In this document: piece after piece, positions 42,600-51,800 of the stretch
Position numbering within the stretch: position 1 is the stretch's first letter
Layout: every line of letters begins with the position of its first letter
Assembly (NCBI GenBank): GCA_009841255.1
Contig: VXMD01000015.1
Coordinates: 1-64,000 of the forward strand
Length of the DNA stretch: 64,000 nucleotides
Reading direction: 5' to 3'
Source: Candidatus Poribacteria bacterium
GTDB taxonomy: Bacteria > Poribacteria > WGA-4E > WGA-3G
Program-made: the position numbers and the translations under genes
Notes under the pieces: generated by a model
The model's input: the letters and a program-made list of their open reading frames with translations, nothing else
The model's database searches: none
Told to the model about the DNA's origin: nothing

Positions 42600-43595
42600 A
42601 TGCAAAAAAATTACGATTTAGAAGCGATGAACGCCCGCATCCAAGCCGACAGTGGGCTTATACAGCAGATCCTCACGGAGACGGGGAAAGTTATTGTCGG
42701 GCAGAAAGCGTTATTAGAGGGGTTGGTGATAGGCTTACTCTGCAACGGACATATCCTGCTCGAAGGAGTACCCGGACTCGCAAAAACGACCGCCGTGAGT
42801 GCGCTTGCCCAGACGATTGACGCTTCTTTCAACCGCCTGCAGTTCACGCCGGATCTACTCCCAGCCGATCTTGTCGGCACACTCATCTACGATCAACAGA
42901 AGGGGGATTTCTACACGAAAAAAGGACCCATTTTTGCCAACGTTATCCTCGCAGATGAGATAAATCGCGCACCCGCCAAAGTGCAAAGTGCTTTACTCGA
43001 AGCGATGCAGGAACGACAGGTAACCATCGGTGGCACGACCTATCCACTTGACGATCCGTTTCTCGTTCTGGCGACCCAAAATCCGATTGAGCATGAAGGC
43101 ACCTATCCGCTCCCCGAAGCGCAAGTGGATAGATTTATGCTCAAGATTAAGGTGGACTATCCGTCGCATGCAGAGGAATTGCAAATTCTTCGCCGAATGA
43201 CGACTGAAGCGATCTCCACGATCCAACCCGTGATTTCTCCGGAAGATATTATCCGATTCCGAGAGGTCGTCCGAAACATCTACATGGCAGAGCAGTTGGA
43301 GAATTATATCGTCGACTTGGTGTGTGCGACGCGGGCACCGGAAGCGTATCAGTTGGATGAACTTAGCACGCTGATTGAATACGGAGCCTCGCCGCGTGCG
43401 ACCATTTTTTTGGCATTTGCGGCGCGGGCGCGGGCGTTCCTTTCACAGCGCGGTTACGTTACGCCTGAAGACATCCACGCAGTCGGCATGGACGTGCTAA
43501 GACATAGGATCATCATCAGTTATGAAGCAGAGGCGGACGGACGCGACGTTGAGAGTATTATTGATCAGGTGTTTGCAAAGATCGAGGTGCCTTAA
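42600..43595 (+). CDS. MoxR-family AAA+ ATPase
   Basis: A 331-aa ATPase with Walker A GVPGLAKTT, Walker B ILADEINRAPAKVQSALLEAMQERQ, and sensor ATQNPIEHEGTYPLPEAQVDRFMLK, all typical of MoxR. These act as chaperones for VWA-domain partners; the VWA gene upstream is the likely one, with a sulfatase gene inserted between. No DUF58 gene, the other usual companion, is present. The convergent HicB gene overlaps its end by 4 bp. Confidence 0.92.
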   Translation: MQKNYDLEAMNARIQADSGLIQQILTETGKVIVGQKALLEGLVIGLLCNGHILLEGVPGLAKTTAVSALAQTIDASFNRLQFTPDLLPADLVGTLIYDQQKGDFYTKKGPIFANVILADEINRAPAKVQSALLEAMQERQVTIGGTTYPLDDPFLVLATQNPIEHEGTYPLPEAQVDRFMLKIKVDYPSHAEELQILRRMTTEAISTIQPVISPEDIIRFREVVRNIYMAEQLENYIVDLVCATRAPEAYQLDELSTLIEYGASPRATIFLAFAARARAFLSQRGYVTPEDIHAVGMDVLRHRIIISYEAEADGRDVESIIDQVFAKIEVP

Positions 43596-43816
43596 AGTCT
43601 ATCGAATTCATCGGCACCAATGGATACTTCAAATTTGCGAAGCTTTGGCATTACGGTTGGACAAGGAGGCTCAAAATAGAGTTCTAACGCCTCTTTGAGA
43701 TTTTCGATCGCTTCCTCTTCACTTTTACCTTGACTCGCAATATCTATCTCTAAACATCGGGCAATAAACAACTCCTCTTCCTGCAAGATACTCGCCGTGA
43801 ATGTTTGCGTTTTCAC
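43592..43816 (-). CDS. Orphan HicB-like antitoxin
   Basis: A 74-aa protein with the HicB partial RNase H fold (FTASILQEEELFIARCLEIDIASQGKSEEEAIENLKEALELYF). HicB normally neutralises HicA, an mRNA-cleaving toxin encoded next to it. Only 63 bp lie between it and argG, and no HicA-like frame is found, so it appears solitary. A DNA-binding C-terminal domain is not visible. Function as a degenerate or free regulator is inference. Confidence 0.75.
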   Translation of the reverse strand: MKTQTFTASILQEEELFIARCLEIDIASQGKSEEEAIENLKEALELYFEPPCPTVMPKLRKFEVSIGADEFDRL

Positions 43817-43879
43817 AATCCAATCTCCTCGAAAATAAGTCCGTACCCTTTTAAGATAGGGTTTTGTTAAGGATACCTA

Positions 43880-45130
43880 TTACTCCTGGGTCTGTCCAGC
43901 AACAGCCGATGCCCGCGCCCCTACACCGAGTACCGCTAAGAACCCTTCCGAATCCGCATGATCGAAATCACCGATCGCTTCCATAGACGCTGTCTCCTCG
44001 GAATAGAGTGAATGCGGGACACCCCCCGCGGCGTGGAATGCCACATTCCCTTTGTAGAGTGCCACTGTGAGGGTTCCACTCGCCAAATCGGTCAGTGGTT
44101 GGATAGAAGATAGCAATGCTTGCGTCGCCGCATCGAACCAGTAACCCTGATATATTTGTTCCGCAATCGTGGCGGCTACATCGTCAAAGTGTCGACGCGC
44201 CCGTCTATCTAAAATCAGTTGGAGCAGAAACTCGTAACACTTCCCGAGTAATTCCATCCCTGGAGATTCATAAACGCCACGACTCTTAATCCCGACAAAC
44301 CGGTTTTCAACGGTATGGATGCCGATCCCGATCCCATTGCGTCCACCGATACGATTCGCTTCTAAGAGACCTTGGAGCGGTGTGACAGGACTCCCGTTAA
44401 CCTCAACAGGTGTTCCGCGGGCAAAGGTAACCGTAAAGTGTTCTACGTCGTCAGGGGCATCTTTCGGATGCACACCCATACCGGGACTGATGAACCCAGC
44501 AGGCGTTTTCAGCGATTCGAGTCGTCCAGCTTCATGTGTGAGTCCCAACAGGTTTGCATCGGTTGAGTAGGGTTTCTCGTGTGTGGCGGTAATCGGTAGA
44601 TTGTGCGCTTGGCAGAAGTCTATCATCTCTTTCCTACCACCGAAGATCTTGAGGAAGTCCGGATCCCGCCACGGTGCGTAGACAGCGAAGTGTGGATTGA
44701 GCATATTGGTAGCAAGTTGAAACCGCACCTGATCGTTGCCTCTACCTGTTGCGCCGTGTGTTAAGATAGTGATGTCGCGTCTTTCCATTTCCGGCAGGAG
44801 TGCTTTCACGGTGACATGTCTCGCGATACCAGTCGTATTCCAATACCCGCCTTCATACATCGCTTGGCACTGAACGAGACGGATACCCGCTTCCCCAAGC
44901 GCGTCCTTCGCGTCGACAATAATCGCATCTTCGGCACCGCATGCCAACATCCGTTCCCGGATTTCAGAAACGTCCCGTTCATCGGGTTGACCGAGATCTG
45001 CCGTAAAACAGACGACCTTGACCCCGTTATCGACCAACCACTTCGTGATAGTGCAACTATCCAAGCCACCCGACACAGCCGCACCCACCGTTTTTCCTTT
45101 TAATGTATCAATATTCAAAGCAATCTCCAA
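43880..45130 (-). CDS. argG: Argininosuccinate synthase
   Basis: A 416-aa arginine-pathway enzyme that joins citrulline and aspartate with ATP. It shows the PP-loop AAVSGGLDSCTITKWL at the start, LTHGATGRGNDQVRF (citrulline/aspartate site) and GIGIHTVENRFVGIKSRGVYESPG. Length is standard. No other arginine gene is in the window. A clear promoter lies 27 bp upstream of the start. Confidence 0.95.
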   Translation of the reverse strand: MEIALNIDTLKGKTVGAAVSGGLDSCTITKWLVDNGVKVVCFTADLGQPDERDVSEIRERMLACGAEDAIIVDAKDALGEAGIRLVQCQAMYEGGYWNTTGIARHVTVKALLPEMERRDITILTHGATGRGNDQVRFQLATNMLNPHFAVYAPWRDPDFLKIFGGRKEMIDFCQAHNLPITATHEKPYSTDANLLGLTHEAGRLESLKTPAGFISPGMGVHPKDAPDDVEHFTVTFARGTPVEVNGSPVTPLQGLLEANRIGGRNGIGIGIHTVENRFVGIKSRGVYESPGMELLGKCYEFLLQLILDRRARRHFDDVAATIAEQIYQGYWFDAATQALLSSIQPLTDLASGTLTVALYKGNVAFHAAGGVPHSLYSEETASMEAIGDFDHADSEGFLAVLGVGARASAVAGQTQE

Positions 45131-45156
45131 GATGTTGTGTATTAAGCTATGACGGA

Positions 45157-45185
45157 ATTATACCACTTTTTGGTGCCGTTTGCAA
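45157..45185 (-). promoter_or_regulatory. Housekeeping promoter of argG
   Basis: TTGCAA (45185-45180), 17 bp, TATAAT (45162-45157) on the minus strand, 27 bp before argG. The remaining sequence to 45358 has no visible gene. Confidence 0.65.
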
Positions 45186-45358
45186 ACCAATTGTCTATAG
45201 CCTTAATTCCATAGTTTTCATAGTAAAACTGGGAAACGATGGATTTCAGAAAGGGCTTTAGATCCAAGCCGTGACTGGGTTTTGGACGGTTTTCATTGAT
45301 GCGTCTCGGAAGTTTGCTATGAAATTTTATGACAGCACAAGGCGTGTATCTACCGCTT

Positions 45359-47986
45359 TTAATACGGATCAGCGATGGTTTCGTTCACCGTCTCATACCA
45401 TGAATCCTCAAATAACATACGGAAAGACATCGTTTTGTTATTAGGCGTCGTGATACGCATTGTGCCGTGTTGTGTGGCATTTCGGTAGGCTGTTTCTAAC
45501 GTCTCAATAAGCTGCTGTTTGTAGGTAGTATCACTGTTACCCTCAAGGTGTTGTCCCTTAGTTTCAAAGAGGCAGAGCCGTTGGGGTCCCGTTTCACTCC
45601 TTTGGAGACACGCAATAAAATCGGGGAAGACGCGGTCGCGTCGCCACCCCTGCAAGAAATATCCCTGCTTCACGGCGATACGGTGCCACCATTGAATCGC
45701 ATTCTGTTTGTCCAAGTAGAGCGCGAAATCCGTTTCCAAGTTGTTAAATTCCGCTTCAAACACCTGTTCAAACAGATTAAGTTGTACCGGACCCCCGTGC
45801 GGATGCAGCATCGGTCTTGCTTCAGGTGTGAGACTGATCTCGATCGTTCTTTCCAGTTGGTAGTTTAATGCTCCATCTGCTTGCAGGTTAAACTGGATGT
45901 CTCCGGCTTCTAACTTTTCTCGAAAAACGGCTTCCGCAAACTTATCAATGTGATCGCGCAAACAGCGTTTCAGGTACTCGGAGAGATACAACCGATGTGC
46001 ATACAAAGTCCCTTCGTCAACGCCTTCTTCACGATAGGCAGCGAACGTCATTTTCACGATGCGTGCAGCATGCCACGGATTTGGCAGCACATCACCTAAC
46101 CGCCGGACGAAAAATGCGACCTCCAAGGTGTGTGCCGCACTCTCTTGCAATTTTTTATTAATTACCGCCTCGTCTTGGAGATGAATGGTGGCACGGATCT
46201 CTTGCAGTTGTGCCGCCTCGCCCAAGTTGATAGGGGCTACCCCACCGAGTTGATGCCAGTCAATTGCACGCAGGATGTCCCGCTCATAATTGAGTTCCCG
46301 CCAACCCCGTCCCTGCTTATGCAGAACACGCGGTAGAAAGATGTCCATATCACGGTATTCCTGTTTACGTTCAATGGTTCGCCGCACACGCTCTGCACCC
46401 GTCCCTTCAACAGAGTCGCCTAATCCTGTCAACCCTTCCGCTTCTAATCCTTTCTTGACGTTCGCAACTGCCGTCTCAACTTTCTGATTGTAGCAAAAGA
46501 TATAACAACTATCCAGTTCTGGGAGACTTGTAGCACGGGCATAGGGTTGGCGCATCACTCTGCCGATAAGCTGCGTCATGGCTGTCGCCGCGGTGGTGTT
46601 GTCGAGAAGGGCAAGCAGATAAGCAAACGGACAGTCCCACCCCTCTTTCAAGGCATCTTTCGTGATGATATAGCGGACAGGGCAGAACGGACTCATGAGA
46701 TCTACTCCCGCGAGTTCATCCTGTTCTGAGGATTTCACCTTAATCTGTTCCGCGGGAACACCCAATGCATTAATAAGTTCCTCGCGGGCATCCTCGGCGT
46801 GTACCTTCACACCGTCGCGCTGGTTTTTGCCGGTGCGATCTACGCGAATCACAGCAATCGGTCGGATATAGCGGTCCTCTGTTTGCTGATACCGTTTCGC
46901 TACCTCCTCAAGTCTATCGCGTTCCTCTTTTGTTTGCGCAAGGGTATACCTCCAATCGGAATTCGGGAAATTTCGGAGTTGAATCGGAAGTTTTACCATC
47001 TCCTCCTCTTTCAGGGCGAGACCGGAGACATTGACGAGAATATTGCTAATACCGAGTTTAGGGGTGGCAGAGAGTTCCAATACGAAGCGCGGATTGAGTC
47101 GATTTACCGCTTCCACAAAGCCCTTATTGCGGACCATGTCTGGACTCCCGTAAGCCTTATGCGCTTCATCTAAAACCACTGTTGGACGCAGCAGCTTCAG
47201 GACGTTGAAAAGACTCTGTTTCATGAGCGCGTCTTTGGGGTTTCTGGAGAGTCGAGGTTGTGCGGTTCGATCCTCTTCCGCTGTTTCAAGGTCGGGATGT
47301 TTTTCTGAAAGTGCCTGATGTTCCCGTATGTCATCTTCGACGGGAAAGAACGAGGCATAGCCGCTGCTATCGCGGAAAATCTTGAGGAATTCCTTGTTTC
47401 GGTTCCGGTTCGCAGCGGGGAGCATGAGGAGCATCACACAGAGATGATTCTCAATATCCTGTTTTGTAAATCTGTCGTCTTTTTGGAGCAGCTTAACGCG
47501 GCCACCAGAAGCACGTTCCAGAATCTGTCGATACGGATGCTCTTTGTTCCGTAAAGCATCCCACGTTTGTGTGTAGATCGCTTTAGTAGGAACAAGCCAG
47601 AGCACAAACCCCGTACCGAGTTTCAAGTGACGCACCGCCTCTACACCCAACAGAGTTTTGCCGCCACCCGTTGGCACCTTCAGACAAACATGCGGAATCG
47701 GTTCACCGGCAGCACTCTCACGCGAAATGTGTTCCGGAATCAGATCCTGACCTTGCGCATTTCGAATGCCCGGCAGGACAAATGCTTCTCGTAAATTTTC
47801 CCACGCAATGTGCGGATAATTTTCCGCTTGTCTTACAGCGTCTCTTGTAGATTCTCTTACAACCGCTGGCAGTGTGTTTAGGTCAAGGGTAGTCAACTCG
47901 ACTGCTTGTTGGCGCGCCTCCTTGAGAGCATCCAGATAGCGGTCCAATGTATTTAATGCCTGTTGTTGATAGTCTTTGAGTTCCAT
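45359..47986 (-). CDS. Type III-like restriction enzyme, helicase/nuclease subunit (Res)
   Basis: An 875-aa superfamily 2 helicase with a nuclease tail. Walker A reads LKVPTGGGKTLLGVEAVRHL near residue 105; motif II is VVLDEAHKAYGSPD near 271, and motif VI MTQLIGRVMRQPYA near 470. The C-terminus holds a PD-(D/E)xK-like site (FPDFIACLQRSETG...LFETKGQHLEGN). The methyltransferase gene ends 7 bp upstream, making a Mod-Res operon. It would cut unmodified foreign DNA with ATP-driven movement. An anti-phage helicase of related type is the alternative. Confidence 0.85.
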   Translation of the reverse strand: MELKDYQQQALNTLDRYLDALKEARQQAVELTTLDLNTLPAVVRESTRDAVRQAENYPHIAWENLREAFVLPGIRNAQGQDLIPEHISRESAAGEPIPHVCLKVPTGGGKTLLGVEAVRHLKLGTGFVLWLVPTKAIYTQTWDALRNKEHPYRQILERASGGRVKLLQKDDRFTKQDIENHLCVMLLMLPAANRNRNKEFLKIFRDSSGYASFFPVEDDIREHQALSEKHPDLETAEEDRTAQPRLSRNPKDALMKQSLFNVLKLLRPTVVLDEAHKAYGSPDMVRNKGFVEAVNRLNPRFVLELSATPKLGISNILVNVSGLALKEEEMVKLPIQLRNFPNSDWRYTLAQTKEERDRLEEVAKRYQQTEDRYIRPIAVIRVDRTGKNQRDGVKVHAEDAREELINALGVPAEQIKVKSSEQDELAGVDLMSPFCPVRYIITKDALKEGWDCPFAYLLALLDNTTAATAMTQLIGRVMRQPYARATSLPELDSCYIFCYNQKVETAVANVKKGLEAEGLTGLGDSVEGTGAERVRRTIERKQEYRDMDIFLPRVLHKQGRGWRELNYERDILRAIDWHQLGGVAPINLGEAAQLQEIRATIHLQDEAVINKKLQESAAHTLEVAFFVRRLGDVLPNPWHAARIVKMTFAAYREEGVDEGTLYAHRLYLSEYLKRCLRDHIDKFAEAVFREKLEAGDIQFNLQADGALNYQLERTIEISLTPEARPMLHPHGGPVQLNLFEQVFEAEFNNLETDFALYLDKQNAIQWWHRIAVKQGYFLQGWRRDRVFPDFIACLQRSETGPQRLCLFETKGQHLEGNSDTTYKQQLIETLETAYRNATQHGTMRITTPNNKTMSFRMLFEDSWYETVNETIADPY

Positions 47987-47993
47987 TATGCAA

Positions 47994-49616
47994 TTACTCC
48001 ATGATACGATAAATGTTATAGGGCAACTGACAGAAAGTGATACCCTTGTCCGTTAACTCTTTCTGACTGATGAATTTCTGTGGCGCATAGACATAAGCCT
48101 TTTTACCGGTCTCTTTGCACGTTTTGGCAATCTTATCCGCGCGGTCTCCATCTAACGCAGACTGATTGCTCTCCAAAAATTCTAACGTCGGTTCATAGAT
48201 GAGATAGAAACGAAGGTCGTTGGTTTCACCAAAGCAATAATCCTCCTGTTCCGAGATTGCGGTTAACGCATTTCCCGTGGCAGTATAAGCGATGTAGTCG
48301 GCTAAGGCCTCGTAAGTAGGGAGATTTTCGCCGGTGAGCATACCTTCTTCGTCAATCGGTTCGCCGAGGGTGCAGTAGGTAAAGGAGCCGCCAAGCCCGC
48401 TTCGGAGGGTTTCGTCTGTGGCATTTTCAACGCCGTTGATGACGCGTCGGACGCGTTCAGCGGTAATGGTATCGGCATAATCTTCGCATTCAACAAGGAT
48501 AAACTTTCGATTACCGCCATCCGCTTTGTTAAGCGCGAGGACAGCGTGAGCGGTGGTACCACTACCGGCAAAAGAGTCAAGGATGATAGAATCGGGATCG
48601 GCACCGATTTGTAAGATGCGCTTTAATAATGTAGGAGGCTTAGGGTTTGAAAATGCAACACCAATTTTATTGAGTCCCTGCGTTGCACTTTGGGTGTGTC
48701 CAACATCTTCGTGCAGCCATACAGTCAGGGGCGTGATGCCTTGTTTTACTTCCGACAGAAACCGTTTCACGCGCGGAACATTATTACCATCTTCACCAAA
48801 CCATATTCGATTGTCATTTACCAATTCACCAAATTTCTCTCTACTACACCGCCAACATCTACTTCGCGGTGGATTCACGACTCGCCCCGATGGAGTGGTA
48901 ATCGGATAGTCATACTCTGCTTGGTAGGTCTTCACATCTAATCCGCTTGAACTCCAAGGTCCCCGTGGATCATTGTCCGGATTAGAATATCGTTCGTTGT
49001 GTTTTTCAGTCCGCGGTAGGAGAATCGGTCTCCATATCTCTTTATCCTTTGCATAACACAGCACAAAATCATGATTATCGGAAAAATACTTCGCATCATT
49101 TTGTGGACTAAATTTTTTCTGCCAGATAATGTTAGTTACAAAATTCTTAGCCCCAAAAATCTCGTCTGTTAGCATTCGAAGACGATGCTGCTCATCATCG
49201 TCAATTGAGATAAAAATAACACCATCATCGGACAGCAATTCATGCAATAAATGTAACCGAGGCCACATCATACACAACCACTTATCGTGACGTTCCAAGT
49301 CTTCATTATCAACAGGACTGTGTTTCGCCAGCCATGCTTGCATCAGCGGGCTATTGACGTTGTCGTTGTAGACCCAGTTTTCGTTGCCGGTATTGTACGG
49401 AGGATCGATGTAGATGCACTTGATTTTGCCAGCGTATTTTGGGAAGAGTGCCTTCAGGGCGTGCAGATTGTCGCTGTGGATAATGAGATTATCATTTAGG
49501 GATGGATCGTTATCGCCAGTAGAAGATTTATCTGCGTCTATCTCTATAGTGCTGATCGGAACGGTGAGGTGGTGTCCGTAAATGAACTGTTTACCTTTGA
49601 AATCGAGTGAGGGCAT
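47994..49616 (-). CDS. Site-specific DNA methyltransferase (Mod), beta-class N4/N6 amino type
   Basis: A 540-aa methyltransferase. The catalytic motif DPPYNTGNENWVYND stands at about residue 73 and the AdoMet motif FAGSGTTAHAVLALN at about 361, the order of the beta class found in Type III Mod proteins. Between them is the target-recognition region. It would methylate adenine in one strand of an unknown site and guide the Res subunit. GAGGAA precedes the ATG. The upstream region carries AT-rich palindromes that may control dosage of the pair. Confidence 0.88.
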   Translation of the reverse strand: MPSLDFKGKQFIYGHHLTVPISTIEIDADKSSTGDNDPSLNDNLIIHSDNLHALKALFPKYAGKIKCIYIDPPYNTGNENWVYNDNVNSPLMQAWLAKHSPVDNEDLERHDKWLCMMWPRLHLLHELLSDDGVIFISIDDDEQHRLRMLTDEIFGAKNFVTNIIWQKKFSPQNDAKYFSDNHDFVLCYAKDKEIWRPILLPRTEKHNERYSNPDNDPRGPWSSSGLDVKTYQAEYDYPITTPSGRVVNPPRSRCWRCSREKFGELVNDNRIWFGEDGNNVPRVKRFLSEVKQGITPLTVWLHEDVGHTQSATQGLNKIGVAFSNPKPPTLLKRILQIGADPDSIILDSFAGSGTTAHAVLALNKADGGNRKFILVECEDYADTITAERVRRVINGVENATDETLRSGLGGSFTYCTLGEPIDEEGMLTGENLPTYEALADYIAYTATGNALTAISEQEDYCFGETNDLRFYLIYEPTLEFLESNQSALDGDRADKIAKTCKETGKKAYVYAPQKFISQKELTDKGITFCQLPYNIYRIME

Positions 49617-49669
49617 AGGGATTCCTCAAAAATTCTTATTCATAACATGTCAAAAATATGGGATAACAC

Positions 49670-49760
49670 ACCAAAATTATGCATAATTAAGCATAAAACC
49701 TTATAAATATAGCATTAAAACGCAATTAATGCTATAAAAATGTGTTTTATAGCATTAATG
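49670..49760. promoter_or_regulatory. Palindromic operator-like array upstream of mod
   Basis: TATAGCATTAA (49708-49718) and TTAATGCTATA (49726-49736) form a perfect 11-bp inverted repeat with a 7-bp centre. A third half-site, TATAGCATTAAT, begins at 49748. To the left TTATGC-N8-GCATAA is a related smaller palindrome (about 49674-49695). Several copies of one half-site close to a restriction-modification promoter suggest a controller or repressor, but no controller gene lies beside it. Confidence 0.65.
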
Positions 49761-49885
49761 TATCAATCTCACTTATCCCCATTTTTTATCGGATAGGACT
49801 TACGCAAACAGATACATCTCGGAAATACGTGTATTTTTCAAAAGCAGTCTGGTTTGTAGTAGCGCAATTCATTTATTAAATTTGG

Positions 49886-49915
49886 TTGAAATTCTCTCAA
49901 CAGATGCGTTATAAT
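49886..49915 (+). promoter_or_regulatory. Housekeeping promoter of the DUF433 gene
   Basis: TTGAAA (49886-49891), 18 bp, TATAAT (49910-49915), 24 bp before the ATG. Confidence 0.7.
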
Positions 49916-49939
49916 TACGGCAAAAAGGAGATACACGCC

Positions 49940-50152
49940 ATGAACAGAATAACTTTTAATCCGGAGCAATGCGGTGGACGTCCCTGTATCCGAGGGATGC
50001 GGATTCGGGTAACAGATGTCTTAGATTTGCTGGCCGCTGGACTTTCTTTTCAAGAAATCCTTGATGAAATGCCGGCCTTAGAATACGAAGATATTGTCGC
50101 TTCTCTCCAATTCGCCTCACAAAAAATTAACCATCCTGTAATTGCCGCATGA
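49940..50152 (+). CDS. DUF433 family antitoxin
   Basis: A 70-aa winged-helix protein: RITFNPEQCGGRPCIRGMRIRVTDVLDLLAAGLSFQEILDEMP is the DUF433 signature. In many bacteria it pairs with a DUF5615 PIN-like toxin, exactly the gene that overlaps its stop (ATGA, 50149-50152). AGGAG lies 10 nt upstream of ATG 49940. The longer in-frame start falls within the -35 box and is rejected. Confidence 0.85.
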   Translation: MNRITFNPEQCGGRPCIRGMRIRVTDVLDLLAAGLSFQEILDEMPALEYEDIVASLQFASQKINHPVIAA

Positions 50153-50391
50153 AGTTTTGGATCGATGCACAGCTGTCTTCAGCACTCGCCCCTTGGCTCA
50201 ATGACACTTTTGGGGTGCAAGCTTTCTCGCTTGAATGGCTCGGGCTCCAAAAGGCTGCGGTTTTCACTAAATCCTTATTTGGACAATCCAAAAAATCCTT
50301 GACACCCTTCCCGAAACTGCATACAATAAACCCCAATTACAATGTATCATATGCGGAGGTTTCTCATGCCGACAATCGAAACAGTTTTTAA
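50149..50391 (+). pseudogene. DUF5615 PIN-like toxin, broken by an internal deletion
   Basis: The first 36 residues (KFWIDAQLSSALAPWLNDTF, then LGLQKA) match the DUF5615 N-terminus, including the first catalytic Asp. About 20 residues that normally follow are missing; AVFTKS resembles the later VVxTKD strand but has lost its Asp. The frame then runs into unrelated sequence and past the start of the next gene. A complete protein is about 110-120 aa. The toxin is probably inactive while the antitoxin is intact. Confidence 0.75.
50299..50327 (+). promoter_or_regulatory. Housekeeping promoter of the beta-propeller gene
   Basis: TTGACA (50299-50304), 17 bp, TACAAT (50322-50327), 38 bp before the ATG. 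It lies inside the degenerate tail of the toxin frame, supporting the view that this tail no longer codes. Confidence 0.7.
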
Positions 50392-50998
50392 TTCCCCAGG
50401 ACCCCAACCCAACGGAATGCAAGCCACTGAAGACGGACTCTGGATTCTCGACCAGCAAACCAACGAGGTACATCTCGTCTCCTATGACGGTGATGTCAAA
50501 AAGACACTCGCCACCGGTTCCGATAGAGGTAGCGGTATCACGGATACAGGCGGCACACTCTGGCTCGCGTCCACCTACAGTTGCGAAATCCTTGCAACAG
50601 ATCCAGAAAGCGGCAACACGCTCGCTTCCTACGAGACACCCGGCGCAGAGCAAACCGGCGCACACGGATTGGAATGGCGCGATAATAAACTCTGGATAGC
50701 AGTACCCCCCTCAGCCACCATCTATCAGGTCGATGTCGAAGACGGTTTCAAAGTCATTCACACGCTCCCCGCGCCCGGTGTTCGACCGCACGGTATCGCA
50801 TGGATAGGCGACGATCTCTGGTGCGTTGAGACGAACCATCGCGCAATCTTCCATCTCAATCCAGAAGATGGCAGCCATCTCAACAAAATCGAAATACCAG
50901 AACCGCATCCCGAACCCCACGGAATGACCTACTGGGACGGGTATTTCTGGTATTGCGATGCACACACAACTGAGGTATGCCGCGTGGCAGCATCCTGA
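50366..50998 (+). CDS. Cytoplasmic beta-propeller protein (YncE/SMP-30-like)
   Basis: A 210-aa protein with four to five beta-propeller blades, seen as recurring GLWILDQQTNEVHLVS, TLWLASTYSCEILATDPESG, KLWIAVPPSATIYQVD, DLWCVETNHRAIFHLNPEDG and YFWYCDAHTTEVCRV. No signal peptide. GGAGG stands 6 nt before ATG 50366, settling the start. Propellers of this type bind ligands or act as lactonases; no catalytic residues can be named. Its stop overlaps the next gene's start (TGATG). Confidence 0.75.
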   Translation: MPTIETVFNSPGPQPNGMQATEDGLWILDQQTNEVHLVSYDGDVKKTLATGSDRGSGITDTGGTLWLASTYSCEILATDPESGNTLASYETPGAEQTGAHGLEWRDNKLWIAVPPSATIYQVDVEDGFKVIHTLPAPGVRPHGIAWIGDDLWCVETNHRAIFHLNPEDGSHLNKIEIPEPHPEPHGMTYWDGYFWYCDAHTTEVCRVAAS

Positions 50999-51780
50999 TG
51001 GAAACCGTCGGACGCCTCTTAAATATGGGGGCAAACCCCGCGGCAATGAATATGGGGATTGACGAGGCAATTCTGCTCGCGCAGCAGGAGCAGCCGAACC
51101 CGACACTGCGGTTTTATGAATGGTCGTCCCCAGCTTTCAGTTTCGGCTACTTCCAAGATATCGACTCGGAAGTTGACGTGGCGGCGTGCCGCGCAGACGG
51201 CATCGAACTGGTGAAACGGATGACTGGCGGCGGGACTGTCGTGCATGGCTGGGAATTGACCTACACGCTAATTCTCCCACGAACCGCCGCAGAGATGGGT
51301 ATTTCCGAGGCGTATCGATGCATTGGGGACTCTCTCGTTAAGGCGTTTCAGAAACTCGGTGTCCCCGCGCAGTGCTATGCCACTTGCCCCGATTCTTCCG
51401 AAATCGCTCCCAATATCTGCCTGACGAATCCTGCTGAACATGACGTCATGTCTGACGACAAGAAGTTAGCAGGCGTTTCTGTGAGACGTAACCGGGGCGG
51501 GATACTGTTTCAAGGGTATATCTCATTAGATATGCCGCCCCCCTTTATCCTCAAGCGCGTTTCAAAGAATCCGGAAGTTCAACAGAGTGTCCACGAAAAA
51601 TCGACTGCAATCAACAGAGACGGACATTCTATAACCAGAGACGCGCTCATCCAAGCCGTCTCTGAAACATTTGACATCGGAATTGCGTTTAATTCAGGAG
51701 AACTATCGCTAACAGAACGAACACAGGCGGAAACCTTGGTTGAGACCAAGTATGCCACAGCAGCGTGGAATTTTGGATGA
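50998..51780 (+). CDS. Lipoate-protein ligase A-like protein
   Basis: A 260-aa member of the biotin/lipoate ligase family. Features: ANPAAMNMGIDEAILLAQQ, the RRMTGGG-type loop (VKRMTGGGTVVHGWELTY) and the catalytic Lys in DDKKLAGVSVRRNRGGILFQG. It would attach lipoate or octanoate to a carrier domain; whether it is a ligase or a transferase (LipM-like) cannot be told. ATG 50998 overlaps the stop of the propeller gene (TGATG), so the two are coupled. Confidence 0.8.
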   Translation: METVGRLLNMGANPAAMNMGIDEAILLAQQEQPNPTLRFYEWSSPAFSFGYFQDIDSEVDVAACRADGIELVKRMTGGGTVVHGWELTYTLILPRTAAEMGISEAYRCIGDSLVKAFQKLGVPAQCYATCPDSSEIAPNICLTNPAEHDVMSDDKKLAGVSVRRNRGGILFQGYISLDMPPPFILKRVSKNPEVQQSVHEKSTAINRDGHSITRDALIQAVSETFDIGIAFNSGELSLTERTQAETLVETKYATAAWNFG

Positions 51781-51800
51781 AAGAAATTAGAAGATAGCAA

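Larger units (their letters stand above)
49617..49939. other. Divergent control region of the restriction and DUF433 genes
   Basis: The 323 bp contain the GCATTA palindromes, a promoter for DUF433 and AT-rich sequence. No gene is visible. Confidence 0.5.

Noticed and set aside
45359-49616. BREX or DISARM defence system
   Set aside because: Only a methyltransferase and a helicase/nuclease are present; no other marker genes flank them.
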